A DNA stretch of 8,481 nt from Methanoculleus sp. UBA77. Lineage in GTDB: Archaea; Halobacteriota; Methanomicrobia; Methanomicrobiales; Methanoculleaceae. The position numbers and the translations under genes are program-made. The stretch covers positions 1 to 8,481 of the forward strand of contig DALN01000028.1 of assembly GCA_002499455.1 (NCBI GenBank). Direction: 5' to 3'. The notes beneath the pieces are model-generated. The model made no database searches, was not told the origin of the DNA, and saw nothing but the letters and a program-made list of their open reading frames with translations. Positions 1 to 6,619 of the stretch are shown piece by piece. Position 1 is the stretch's first letter. Each line of letters opens with the position of its first letter.

Positions 1-540
1 AAGCAGTTCTTCGACCGGAGTTTCTCGAACGGGCATGTGCCTGCGTTTGCGGGGAAACAGGTCGCGTACCTGGTGGACGGGCCGCTCGGCCATCTCACGA
101 CCCTCCGGGAGGTCCTCACCGGTCTTGCGGTGGCGGAAGGAGCGAACCTCGCGGGGATCGTTTCCAGCGAACCGGGGGGCGATACCGGCGCCGCCCTCCA
201 CGCTCTCGCCGAACGTTCCGTCCGGCTCTCTGTGTGGGGCTACGTCGCACCGCCCATCTTCCCCGCCGTCGCCGGCCACAAGATCTTCCGGGACGAGATC
301 TGGGGAGGGATGCGGGCGATCTTCAAGGCGGACGACCGGTATTACCGGCAGCACGGGCTCTACGACTTCCCCACCCGGGACTACCGGAAGAGGATCATCA
401 CCCGGGCGACCTCGTTTGCGATGGCCATCCCCGCCGTCCGGCGGGACGTGGTGAAGAATATGCCCGCCTACATGATCCGGCCGCTCGAAAGAGCGATCGC
501 ATCGAGCCGGGTCCTCGCGGAGAGGAAGGCGGGGCGGTAG
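1..540 (+). CDS. Flavodoxin-like NAD(P)H-dependent FMN reductase family protein (5' truncated)
   Basis: The reading frame is open from base 1 and ends at a TAG, giving 179 residues of a protein whose start lies outside the window. The first visible residues (KQFFDRSFSNGHVPAFAGKQ) resemble the middle of flavodoxin-fold NADPH-dependent FMN reductases, where a helix carrying FxDR(S/A)F precedes a strand and a 'GPL' loop; here YLVDGPLGHL follows. The tail (IFRDEIWGG, then RYYRQHGLYDFP) is rich in aromatic and basic residues, as I recall for longer members of this family in anaerobes. The FMN phosphate loop at the N-terminus cannot be seen, so cofactor binding is inferred from family resemblance. 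No Cys cluster of the iron-sulfur flavoprotein type is visible in this part. The likely role is a cytoplasmic flavin-dependent electron-transfer or quinone/FMN reductase. An ATG at 37 is internal, since homology-like sequence continues upstream of it. Confidence 0.6.
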   Translation, partial: KQFFDRSFSNGHVPAFAGKQVAYLVDGPLGHLTTLREVLTGLAVAEGANLAGIVSSEPGGDTGAALHALAERSVRLSVWGYVAPPIFPAVAGHKIFRDEIWGGMRAIFKADDRYYRQHGLYDFPTRDYRKRIITRATSFAMAIPAVRRDVVKNMPAYMIRPLERAIASSRVLAERKAGR

Positions 541-559
541 CGCACCCGGCCGGATCCTT

Positions 560-572
560 CCCGTTTTTCTTC
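560..572 (+). terminator. Possible U-tract terminator after the flavoprotein gene
   Basis: A run of five T inside CCGTTTTTCTT lies about 25 nt after the TAG of the upstream gene. Archaeal intrinsic termination depends mainly on U-rich tracts. No strong hairpin precedes it, so this is a weak call. Confidence 0.3.
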
Positions 573-607
573 CGGACGAAAGCATCCGCGGGGAACCGGA
601 TGGTCAA

Positions 608-617
608 CCATATATGG
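608..617 (+). promoter_or_regulatory. TATA box of the FAD oxidoreductase/GT cluster
   Basis: The palindrome CCATATATGG is the only strongly TATA-like site between the two genes. Its centre is about 27 nt upstream of the GTG start at 640, which is the usual distance from an archaeal TATA box to the transcription start. The mRNA would then start at or within a few bases of the GTG, so this transcript is probably leaderless. No Shine-Dalgarno sequence is visible before the GTG, which agrees. Confidence 0.6.
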
Positions 618-639
618 CTTCGGCATAAACAGTACATCC

Positions 640-1953
640 GTGAAAACGGCGGTACTGGGTGGCGGTCTCACCGGGATTACACTGGCGCGTCTGCTCCACG
701 AACGCGGCGACGAAGTGACCGTTCTCGAACAGAACGAGACGATCGGGGGGCTCTGCCGCTCGCGGACGGAAGCGGGGTTTACGTTCGATGCCGGGGGCTC
801 GCATATCATCTTCTCCCGCGATACGGAGGTCCTCTCCTTCATGCTCTCGGTCCTCGGCGAGAACGCCGACCGGCGGTCGCGGAATACGAAGATCCTCTAT
901 AAAGGCCGTTACGTCAAATATCCCTTCGAGAACGGCCTGTATCAACTCCCCGATGAAGATCGTTTCTTCTGCATCAACGAGTTCGTGAAAAACCTCATCG
1001 CCGTCGAGAAAGGCGAGGTTCCACCGCCGACGAACTTTGCTGAGTGGATCACCTACACCTTCGGCCGCGGCATCGCCGAGTGCTACATGCTCCCTTACAA
1101 CGAGAAGATCTGGAACTACCCGGCCGACCGGATGTCGCACCACTGGGTGGAGGGGCGCATCCCCCGCCCGCCGGTCGAGGATATCATCAAGTCGGCGATC
1201 GGGATCGAGACCGAGGGCTACGTCCACCAGGCGGTCTTCTCCTACCCGGTGACGGGCGGGATCGAGGCGCTTGTCGAGGCGATCGCGGAGCCGGTCGCAC
1301 CGGCCGTCCGGACCGGGTTCTCGATCACGTCCGTCCGCGAGGAGGACGGCGGGTTTTTGGTGAGCAACGGCCGCGAGACCGTCCATGCCGATCGCATCAT
1401 CTCGACCATCCCGCTCCAGAACCTGCTCCCCTGCCTTGCGGACGTCCCGGCCGATGTGCAGGCGGCCTGCGACGCCCTCCGCTACAACTCGCTCTGCTCG
1501 GTCTTCATCGGCCTCTCCTGCGAGGTCCCCGATATCTCCTGGCTCTACGTCCCCGACGAGAAGACCGGCCTCTTCAACCGGATATCGTTCCCCTCAAACT
1601 ACAGCACGGAGGTTGCCCCTCCCGGTCACGCCTCGATCCTCGCCGAGATCACCTACAACGACGGAGACGAGGTCTCCCGGATGACGGACGCCGAGATTAT
1701 CGAGCACACCGTCGCGTCGCTCACCGCCGCCGGGTTCATCCCGTCGCGGGACGCCGTCGTCTACACCGGCGTCGCGCGGGAGAAGTTCGCGTACGTCGTC
1801 TACGATATCGAGTACCAGAGGAACATCGCGGTCGTCCGGGAGTTCTGCCGCGAGCGGGGGATCGACCTCGTCGGCCGGTTCTCGCAGTTCGAGTACCTCA
1901 ACATGGACGGCTGCATCAGGAGCGCGATCGACTTTGTGAGGGGATATCCATGA
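640..1953 (+). CDS. FAD-dependent UDP-galactopyranose-mutase/protoporphyrinogen-oxidase-like protein
   Basis: This 437-residue protein starts with GTG and has no other possible start in frame upstream for at least 99 nt. The N-terminus is a Rossmann FAD-binding fold: G7-x-G9-x-x-G12, the acidic ribose-binding E30 at the end of the second strand, then the IGGLCRS segment (35-41) typical of the amine-oxidase/UGM superfamily. Near the C-terminus, GRFSQFEYLNMD (412-423) followed by a helix is the second FAD contact of this group (GR...Y.NMD). Members include UDP-galactopyranose mutase, HemY-type protoporphyrinogen oxidase and many uncharacterised proteins encoded next to glycosyltransferases. The adjoining GT4 and GT2 genes favour a sugar-nucleotide or glycan-linked role over heme synthesis. 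The substrate cannot be read from sequence. The stop overlaps the next start (ATGA), so translation is probably coupled. Confidence 0.75.
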   Translation: MKTAVLGGGLTGITLARLLHERGDEVTVLEQNETIGGLCRSRTEAGFTFDAGGSHIIFSRDTEVLSFMLSVLGENADRRSRNTKILYKGRYVKYPFENGLYQLPDEDRFFCINEFVKNLIAVEKGEVPPPTNFAEWITYTFGRGIAECYMLPYNEKIWNYPADRMSHHWVEGRIPRPPVEDIIKSAIGIETEGYVHQAVFSYPVTGGIEALVEAIAEPVAPAVRTGFSITSVREEDGGFLVSNGRETVHADRIISTIPLQNLLPCLADVPADVQAACDALRYNSLCSVFIGLSCEVPDISWLYVPDEKTGLFNRISFPSNYSTEVAPPGHASILAEITYNDGDEVSRMTDAEIIEHTVASLTAAGFIPSRDAVVYTGVAREKFAYVVYDIEYQRNIAVVREFCRERGIDLVGRFSQFEYLNMDGCIRSAIDFVRGYP

Positions 1954-2927
1954 AGGTCAACTTCTTCGTCGAAGACATGCTCTTCTTCAAGTACATCGGG
2001 TGCGCCACCCTGGCGAAGATGCTCTATAACGCGCTCGGGAGGGAAGAGTCCTGCCCGATGCTGGCCTGGAACGCCCGCGGCCGTGACTTCGATCTCGTCC
2101 ACTACCACACCTTCGGCCCCCTTGCCCTGGCGAACAAGAAGTACAGCCTCGGCGTCAAGGTGCTCACGGCCCATTCGACCCCCCGTCTCAACAAGGGAAA
2201 CGTCGCCTTCTCCGAGACGGTCAACCACTTCTACCCGAACATTTACGGGGGTTTCGACCACATCATCACCATCTCGCCCCTCTGCGATAAGGAGGTCCAC
2301 GAGATCGCCCCGGACGTCGAGACCACCCTCATCCCGAACGGCGTGGACCGGGAGCGGTTCCAGCCGAACCCACAGAAACGGGCGGCGTTCAGGAAGAAGT
2401 ACGGCATAGGGGAGGACGAGTGGGTGGTGCTCACCGTCGCCCAGCAGACGCCGAGGAAGGGCATCTACGACTTCCTCGCCCTCTCGCACGAGCACCCGGA
2501 TATCAAGTTTGTCTGGGTCGGCGGGTTCCCGTACGGGCGGCTCTCCCAGGACTACAGCGCGATCGAGGAGCAGAAGAGCCGTTGTGGGAAGAACGTCCTC
2601 TTCACCGGGTTTGTCGACGATATCACCGCCGCCTACTGCAGCGCCGACGTCTTCTTCATCCCCTCCTACGCGGAGGGGCTCCCGATGGTCGTCCTGGAGG
2701 CGTTCGCGACCGGTCTGCCGGTCGTCGCCCGGCGGATCCCGGAGTTCACCGGGAACTTCAAGGAGACCGCCCTGTACTTCGGGAACACCGAGGAGGCCGG
2801 GATGCTGCTCGAGGACCGGGCTCTGCTCGGGCGGCATGCGGCGCTCTCCCGGCCGTTCACCGAGGAGTTCGATATCCGGAAGATCGCGAACCGCCACATC
2901 GACCTGTACCGGAAACTGACCGGGTAG
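1950..2927 (+). CDS. GT4-family glycosyltransferase
   Basis: The start is the ATG at 1950, overlapping the previous stop by 4 nt, with a purine-rich ribosome site GAGGGGAT about 5 nt before it. The longer open frame upstream is only a shadow of the FAD gene. The 325-residue product has a GT-B fold layout: a short N-terminal acceptor domain (HYHTFGPLAL 51-60, VLTAHSTPRL 71-80), the linker IPNGVD (128-133), then the C-terminal nucleotide-sugar domain with TVAQQTPRKG (162-171), FTGFVDD (218-224) and the EX7E retaining-transferase motif (E242 to E250). GT4 enzymes are retaining and use NDP- or GDP-sugars. The short N-domain and overall size resemble bacterial enzymes that add a second sugar to diacylglycerol glycolipids, so a membrane glycolipid acceptor is plausible but is inference. 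No membrane segment is seen; it is probably cytoplasmic or peripheral. Confidence 0.85.
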   Translation: MKVNFFVEDMLFFKYIGCATLAKMLYNALGREESCPMLAWNARGRDFDLVHYHTFGPLALANKKYSLGVKVLTAHSTPRLNKGNVAFSETVNHFYPNIYGGFDHIITISPLCDKEVHEIAPDVETTLIPNGVDRERFQPNPQKRAAFRKKYGIGEDEWVVLTVAQQTPRKGIYDFLALSHEHPDIKFVWVGGFPYGRLSQDYSAIEEQKSRCGKNVLFTGFVDDITAAYCSADVFFIPSYAEGLPMVVLEAFATGLPVVARRIPEFTGNFKETALYFGNTEEAGMLLEDRALLGRHAALSRPFTEEFDIRKIANRHIDLYRKLTG

Positions 2928-2940
2928 CGGCGGCATCACG

Positions 2941-2948
2941 CTTATAGC
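2941..2948 (+). promoter_or_regulatory. TATA box and ribosome site of the GT2 gene
   Basis: CTTATAGC lies about 43 nt before the ATG at 2988, which predicts a short leader of roughly 17 nt. That leader holds GGAGTTGATC (2973-2982), matching the archaeal consensus GGAGGTGATC at 9 of 10 positions with 5 nt spacing to the ATG. The GT2 and thioesterase genes may therefore be transcribed separately from, or in addition to, the upstream pair. Confidence 0.5.
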
Positions 2949-2987
2949 AGACCGGCATCAACAACTATACCGGGAGTTGATCGAGCG

Positions 2988-3686
2988 ATGATCTCGATCG
3001 TCGTGCCGACGTATAACGAAGAGCAGAATATCGAGCGCTGCCTGCGGTCCCTGAACGACCAGACGGTGCCGAGGAACACCTACGAGATCATCGTCGTCGA
3101 CGGGAACTCAAAGGACCGGACCCGGGAGCTCGCGGAGCCTCTCGCCGACAAGGTCTTCATCCAGACGAGCAAGCGGGTGGGGGGAGCCCGGAACGACGGG
3201 GCGATGGCCGCGAGAGGCGATATCATCGCGACGACGGACGCCGACTGCATCCTTCCCCGCGACTGGGTGGAGCGGATCGAGAGGGATTTTGCGGAGAAGA
3301 AGATCGTGCAGCTCTACGGCACGGTCTACCCGATCGAGGGTGGAATCAGGAACAATCTCTCGCTCCTCGGTGCAAACGTCTTCTCGCGCCTGGGCTACTA
3401 CACCCGGACGATCTACTTCACCCTCGGCTGCAACACGGCCTTCGACCGGGAGGCATTCATGCAGGCGGGGATGTACCGCTGCATCGACGCCGGGGACGAT
3501 CTCGAGATAGCCCAGAGGATGAGGAAGCTCGGGAAGGTCTACCTCGACCCCGCCCTCAAGGTCGGGTTCTCGATGCGGCGTTACCAGCAGTTCGGGACCC
3601 TCAAGTCGATCTGGGAGTGGTTCTATATCGTCCTCCGCGGGGGCAACGCGAAGGGCGTCTCCTACTCGCAGCGGGAGTACAAGTAG
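2988..3686 (+). CDS. GT2-family glycosyltransferase
   Basis: The 232-residue product is a classic GT-A fold inverting glycosyltransferase. It begins with ISIVVPTYNEEQNIERCL (residues 2-19), has VVDGNSKD (36-43) in the nucleotide-binding region, the metal-binding DAD motif at D84-A85-D86 within ATTDADCILPRDW, and a GDDLEIAQRMRKLGK segment (169-183) in the place of the catalytic (E/D)D..L..R block. The C-terminus ends in an aromatic hydrophobic stretch, IWEWFYIVLRGG (208-219), which could touch the membrane but is too short for a clear transmembrane helix. The start ATG is fixed by a near-perfect ribosome site. It follows the GT4 gene by 60 nt and precedes the thioesterase by 2 nt. Donor and acceptor are unknown; a surface glycan or glycolipid is the likely product given its neighbours. 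Confidence 0.88.
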   Translation: MISIVVPTYNEEQNIERCLRSLNDQTVPRNTYEIIVVDGNSKDRTRELAEPLADKVFIQTSKRVGGARNDGAMAARGDIIATTDADCILPRDWVERIERDFAEKKIVQLYGTVYPIEGGIRNNLSLLGANVFSRLGYYTRTIYFTLGCNTAFDREAFMQAGMYRCIDAGDDLEIAQRMRKLGKVYLDPALKVGFSMRRYQQFGTLKSIWEWFYIVLRGGNAKGVSYSQREYK

Positions 3687-3688
3687 GC

Positions 3689-4114
3689 GTGACGGACGAG
3701 CGGCCCATCCCGGGGGTTTACGCCGAAGCGGTGCGCCGGTCCGAGACCTGCGGGTTTGCCCGCCTGCTCGACATCAGGGTGACGGCGATCGAGGGCGGCC
3801 GGGTCCGGGTCGCGATGCCGACCGCGGGGAAGGAGAACGCCCACGGCACGACCCACGGGGGCGCGATCTTCGCCGTCGCGGACCACGCCTTCGGGATCGC
3901 CGCGAACCTGGACGGGGTCGACCAGATCGCGATCTCGGCATACATTCAATATTTCTCCGTGCCGGCGGAGGGGACGCTCGAGGCGGAGGCCTACCGGGTC
4001 TCGGAGACGGAGAAGACGTCGGTCTACGCGGTCGACATCTACTCCGGCGAGCGGCGGGTCGCCACGTTCGAGGGCGTCGGGTTCAAGACCGGAGTCTACC
4101 CGAAGCCGGGGTGA
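3689..4114 (+). CDS. PaaI-type hotdog-fold thioesterase
   Basis: The chosen start is the GTG at 3689, two bases after the GT2 stop, with GGGAG 11 nt upstream; the frame extends further into GT2 but only as a shadow. The 141-residue product matches the length of single-domain hotdog thioesterases. It carries the PaaI/4HBT signature N50-A-H-G53-T-T-H56-G-G followed by D65 nine residues after H56, equivalent to the H-G-G...D arrangement whose aspartate is catalytic in PaaI enzymes. Downstream strands (AISAYIQYFS 81-90, VGFKTG at the end) fit the central sheet. It would hydrolyse an acyl- or aryl-CoA thioester in the cytoplasm, probably as a tetramer. The tight spacing suggests co-transcription with GT2, but no substrate or shared pathway is evident. 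Confidence 0.85.
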   Translation: MTDERPIPGVYAEAVRRSETCGFARLLDIRVTAIEGGRVRVAMPTAGKENAHGTTHGGAIFAVADHAFGIAANLDGVDQIAISAYIQYFSVPAEGTLEAEAYRVSETEKTSVYAVDIYSGERRVATFEGVGFKTGVYPKPG

Positions 4115-4176
4115 AGCGAACTCTTCTGCCTGCCGGCGCGTAACTGCCGCCGGCCACAATTCCCTACACCACGTAG

Positions 4177-4306
4177 TCTCACGCGAAGGCGCGAAGAAGA
4201 GGCACTCTCAGTGAGATACTGGACTTCGCGTCCTTCGCGGCTTCGCGTGAGGTTGTCATGGAGATAGCAGAACGTCTCACGCGAAAGACGCGAAGCCGCG
4301 AAGGAA
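4177..4306. repeat. Cluster of three GCGAA-rich repeat units in alternating orientation
   Basis: Unit A (4177-4198) reads on the plus strand, unit B (4223-4252) on the minus strand, and unit C (4275-4306) on the plus strand. B and C share a perfect 17-bp inverted match (4231-4247 against 4289-4305) plus a 10-bp one (CTCACGCGAA, 4277-4286, against 4242-4251). A and B share an 11-bp perfect inverted match (4178-4188 against 4241-4251). Each unit starts with TCACGCGAA and repeats GCGAA at 9- and 8-nt steps (C at 4281, 4290, 4298; B in reverse at 4225, 4234, 4242; A has two, at 4183 and 4191). B can pair with either A or C, so two alternative hairpins are possible. The cluster fills the gap between the convergent thioesterase and msrA genes, where it could end transcription from both sides. 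It resembles dispersed REP-like elements. Confidence 0.8.
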
Positions 4307-4338
4307 GTTACCAGGTACCTATCCGCCGGACTTCGCCC

Positions 4339-4833
4339 CTACCAGACCGTCCGGCAGTGCCCGCCCCCGCGCTTCGCGAAGTACTGCTGGTGATACTCCT
4401 CGGCCCGCCAGAACTCTCTCGCGGGCTGGATCGCGGTCACGATGGGGCGCCGAAACCTCTTCGACCGGCCCATCTCCTCTTTTGACTCCCGCGCCGCCGC
4501 CTCCTGCTCCGGGGTGTGGTAAAAGATCACCGACCGGTACTGCGTCCCGATATCGGGGCCCTGCCGGTTGAGTGTGGTCGGGTCGTGGGCGTTCCAGAAG
4601 ACGTTGAGGAGGTCGCGGTAGGAGACCCTCTCCGGGTCGTAGGTCACCTGCACGACCTCGGTGTGCCCGGTCCTCCCGGTGCAGACGTCTTCGTAGGTCG
4701 GGTTTGCAAGGGTCCCCCCCATGAACCCGACCGCCGTCTCCACGACGCCGGGAACGCGCCGGAACGTCTCTTCGATACCCCAGAAGCACCCCGCGCCGAA
4801 GGTGGCCGTCTCGTAGTTCTTCTCCGATACCAT
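4339..4833 (-). CDS. msrA: Peptide-methionine (S)-S-oxide reductase MsrA
   Basis: The 164-residue product is a full-length MsrA. It has the diagnostic GAGCFWG motif with the nucleophilic C16 near the N-terminus, GTQYRSVIFY in the substrate-binding core, and EYHQQYF followed by a glycine-rich C-terminal tail ending GGGHCRTVW, in which C160 is in the position of a resolving cysteine; a further Cys is at 51. The enzyme reduces methionine-S-sulfoxide in proteins and free methionine using a thioredoxin-type donor, repairing oxidative damage, which matters for an anaerobe meeting oxygen. The start ATG at 4833 places the motif at the usual distance from the N-terminus; no clear ribosome site precedes it. 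It is transcribed divergently from the DUF2148 gene across an 81-nt gap and converges on the thioesterase gene across the repeat cluster. Confidence 0.96.
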   Translation of the reverse strand: MVSEKNYETATFGAGCFWGIEETFRRVPGVVETAVGFMGGTLANPTYEDVCTGRTGHTEVVQVTYDPERVSYRDLLNVFWNAHDPTTLNRQGPDIGTQYRSVIFYHTPEQEAAARESKEEMGRSKRFRRPIVTAIQPAREFWRAEEYHQQYFAKRGGGHCRTVW

Positions 4834-4883
4834 GGCAACCCGTCTCTCGGCCGGTCTCCGGGAAAAAGGTGTCGCCGGGCATA

Positions 4884-4893
4884 CCCTTATCTT
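4884..4893 (+). promoter_or_regulatory. Candidate TATA box of the DUF2148-GHMP operon
   Basis: CCCTTATCTT is centred about 26 nt before the ATG at 4915, so the transcript would be leaderless or nearly so. The only ribosome-site-like sequence is a weak AGGT at 4905-4908. The gap also holds whatever promoter serves the divergent msrA gene; an AAAAAGG run at 4863-4869 is a weak candidate for that side. Confidence 0.45.
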
Positions 4894-4914
4894 GGGCCGG
4901 TACCAGGTACTTTC

Positions 4915-5469
4915 ATGGGTATTGAATCAGACGCCGTGGAGACCGTTGCGAAGTTAATGGCGCTCTCGGCGCGCACCGCCCCGAAGGCCAGGGGCAGCGA
5001 CGTCATCCAGACGATGATCGTCAGCGGAGACGAGGAGAAGACAGCGCTCGCCGGGGCGATGCGGGAGTACGGCGAACGGCATAATGTGGGGTTCTTCATC
5101 CGGGACGCGGGCAACGTTGCCGCAAGCGACGCCTGCCTCATCATCGGCTCGCTCCTCAACGACGCCGTGGGCCTCGACTGCGGCGCGTGCGGCTACGCCA
5201 CCTGCGCGGAGATGCTTGAGGCGCAGAAGAAGGGGGCCCCGGCCTCCGCCCCGTTCCGGGGGCCGAACTGCGCCGTCAGGATGGCGGATCTCGGTATCGC
5301 GCTCGGTTCCGCGGTCAAGACCGCGAGCATCCACAACGTCGACAACCGGGTGATGTACTCGGTCGGCGTCGGCGCGCTCTCGCTCGGATGGCTGGAAGGC
5401 TGCGGGGTCGCCTACGGAATCCCGCTCCGGGCATCTGGAAAGGATATCTTCTTTGACCGCACACGCTGA
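4915..5469 (+). CDS. DUF2148 ferredoxin-domain protein
   Basis: I place the start at the ATG at 4915; the frame extends upstream only as a shadow of msrA. The 184-residue product has the features of the DUF2148 family: the N-terminal ARTAPKARGSDVIQ segment (19-32), and a central cysteine cluster C89-x2-C92-x4-C97 with C119 further on, a spacing suited to a [4Fe-4S] cluster. Further cysteines at 74 and 163 are not part of an obvious motif. There is no signal peptide, so the protein is cytoplasmic. The family is annotated as 'uncharacterised protein containing a ferredoxin domain', is common in methanogens and other anaerobes, and has no established reaction known to me. The next gene starts 14 nt downstream, which indicates an operon. 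Confidence 0.85.
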   Translation: MGIESDAVETVAKLMALSARTAPKARGSDVIQTMIVSGDEEKTALAGAMREYGERHNVGFFIRDAGNVAASDACLIIGSLLNDAVGLDCGACGYATCAEMLEAQKKGAPASAPFRGPNCAVRMADLGIALGSAVKTASIHNVDNRVMYSVGVGALSLGWLEGCGVAYGIPLRASGKDIFFDRTR

Positions 5470-5483
5470 AACGAAGTGACATA

Positions 5484-6566
5484 ATGCCCACCATGAAGAT
5501 CCGGGGCGGGGACCTCGACCTCGTCGAGTACGAGTTCACCTCCTTCTCTCCCGGCGAGCATATCCGGCCGCGTGGCCTCCAGAAAGACTACCGGCTCGCG
5601 CCGGTTGCCGGCACCGTCATCGCCCGCGCTCCTGCACGGATCCACCTCACCGTGCTCGACATGAACCGGTTCTCCCCCGACCGCCCCGGCGGCGGAGGGA
5701 TCGGATTTGCCATCGGGGTCTACTGCACCGCCGAGGTCGAGTGCACGGTATCGGGCCTCGAGATCGACTACACCCGCGAGCCGATCCTCCGGCACTTCGC
5801 GGAGGCATTCCGGCAGGTCGTCGGCTACAAGGGCGGCTTCAAGATCCGCGCCCGCGACCACCAGTACGAGCATGTCGGGCTCGGTTCGACGAGCACCATC
5901 CTGATAGCGGTTGCAAACGCCCTCAACGCCGCGGTGGGCTCCCCCCTGACCCCCGACGAGCTCCGCATCCTCCTCGGCTGCAACTTCGTCGAGGAGACCG
6001 TGGGCGGGAGCGTCGCGTTCGGGTTCGAGACCGGCGTCGGGCCGGCGGCGAGCACCTACGGCGGGATGGCGGTGATGGGGGACGAGCTGACCCTCGTCTA
6101 CCGGCACGCGTTTGCCGAGGGCAAGAAGGTCTACATCGCCATTCCGGCCTCCGATGTCTCGTCGGCGGGGGAGAAGGAGTTCGACCTGCTGATGAACAAG
6201 GCCCGGACCCTGGACTACCGCGACCGCGAGTTGAAGTCCTACCTCATCCTGATGGACCTCATCCCGGCGCTGGAGCGCGGGGATCTCGAGAAGATCGGGG
6301 ACGTCATCTGGGAGATCGAGTTCCGCGGCTCGAAGCGGGCCGAGGTGGAGCACCACGGCTTTGAGATCTACCGCTACATGGCGGCGATCCGGGACGCCGG
6401 CCTCGAGTTCGTCGGGATGAGCTCGGTCGGGCCGTCGATCGCGGTCGTCACCGACCGCCCGGAGGACGAGGTGAAGAAGATCCTCACCGATGCCGGCCTC
6501 CGGGTCGCGATCGCGACGAAGGTGGATAACGAGGGGTTGAAGATCCAGGTGGAAGAGAAGGCGTGA
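5484..6566 (+). CDS. GHMP-family protein related to beta-ribofuranosylaminobenzene 5'-phosphate synthase
   Basis: The 360-residue product has the GHMP-superfamily plan: an APARIHLTVLDMN strand-turn (49-61) followed by GGGGIGFAI (70-78), a glycine-rich loop HVGLGSTST (130-138) in the position of the GHMP phosphate loop, and a C-terminal VGMSSVGPSIAVVT segment (310-323). This combination of RIHL(T)xxDMN, HVGLGS and S(S)xGP is what I recall of beta-RFAP synthase, which joins 4-hydroxybenzoate to PRPP with loss of CO2 in methanopterin synthesis. Differences from typical enzymes are an N-terminal extension of about 45 residues, GGGGIGF where VDGGIGF is usual, and GLGSTST where GLGSGT is usual. It may be the true enzyme of this organism or a paralog. 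The start is ATG 5484, preceded by AAGTGAC; ATG 5493 is the alternative. Confidence 0.65.
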   Translation: MPTMKIRGGDLDLVEYEFTSFSPGEHIRPRGLQKDYRLAPVAGTVIARAPARIHLTVLDMNRFSPDRPGGGGIGFAIGVYCTAEVECTVSGLEIDYTREPILRHFAEAFRQVVGYKGGFKIRARDHQYEHVGLGSTSTILIAVANALNAAVGSPLTPDELRILLGCNFVEETVGGSVAFGFETGVGPAASTYGGMAVMGDELTLVYRHAFAEGKKVYIAIPASDVSSAGEKEFDLLMNKARTLDYRDRELKSYLILMDLIPALERGDLEKIGDVIWEIEFRGSKRAEVEHHGFEIYRYMAAIRDAGLEFVGMSSVGPSIAVVTDRPEDEVKKILTDAGLRVAIATKVDNEGLKIQVEEKA

Positions 6567-6582
6567 AGCCAGACCCTTCCTA

Positions 6583-6606
6583 CTTCTAAAAACTCATTTT
6601 TAAAAG
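6583..6606. terminator. Bidirectional AT-rich terminator between convergent genes
   Basis: CTTCTAAAAA and TTTTTAAAAG form an inverted repeat (9 of 10 positions pair) around a CTCA loop. Each strand carries a run of five T, so the element can end the GHMP operon on the plus strand and the HEPN gene on the minus strand. It lies in the 53-nt gap between their stop codons. Confidence 0.65.
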
Positions 6607-6619
6607 CACCGCGGCCTGC

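Noticed and set aside
604..1386. A long minus-strand open frame antisense to the FAD gene (and a similar one at 1800-2939).
   Set aside because: These are typical GC-rich antisense shadows, full of Arg, Asp, Val and Leu with no domain, and the sense strand has clear motifs.
4177..4306. The GCGAA repeats as a CRISPR array.
   Set aside because: Units alternate in orientation, are partial or unequal, and spacing is irregular; there are no uniform repeats and spacers and no cas genes.
4258..4485. A 75-residue plus-strand frame across repeat unit C into msrA.
   Set aside because: It consists of the repeat and antisense msrA sequence, with no domain or ribosome site.
4309..4910. The 10-mer TACCAGGTAC occurs on both sides of msrA (4309-4318 and 4901-4910), like a target-site duplication.
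   Set aside because: Dozens of chance 10-mer pairs are expected in a window of this size, the match does not extend, and there is no mobile-element gene or terminal inverted repeat.
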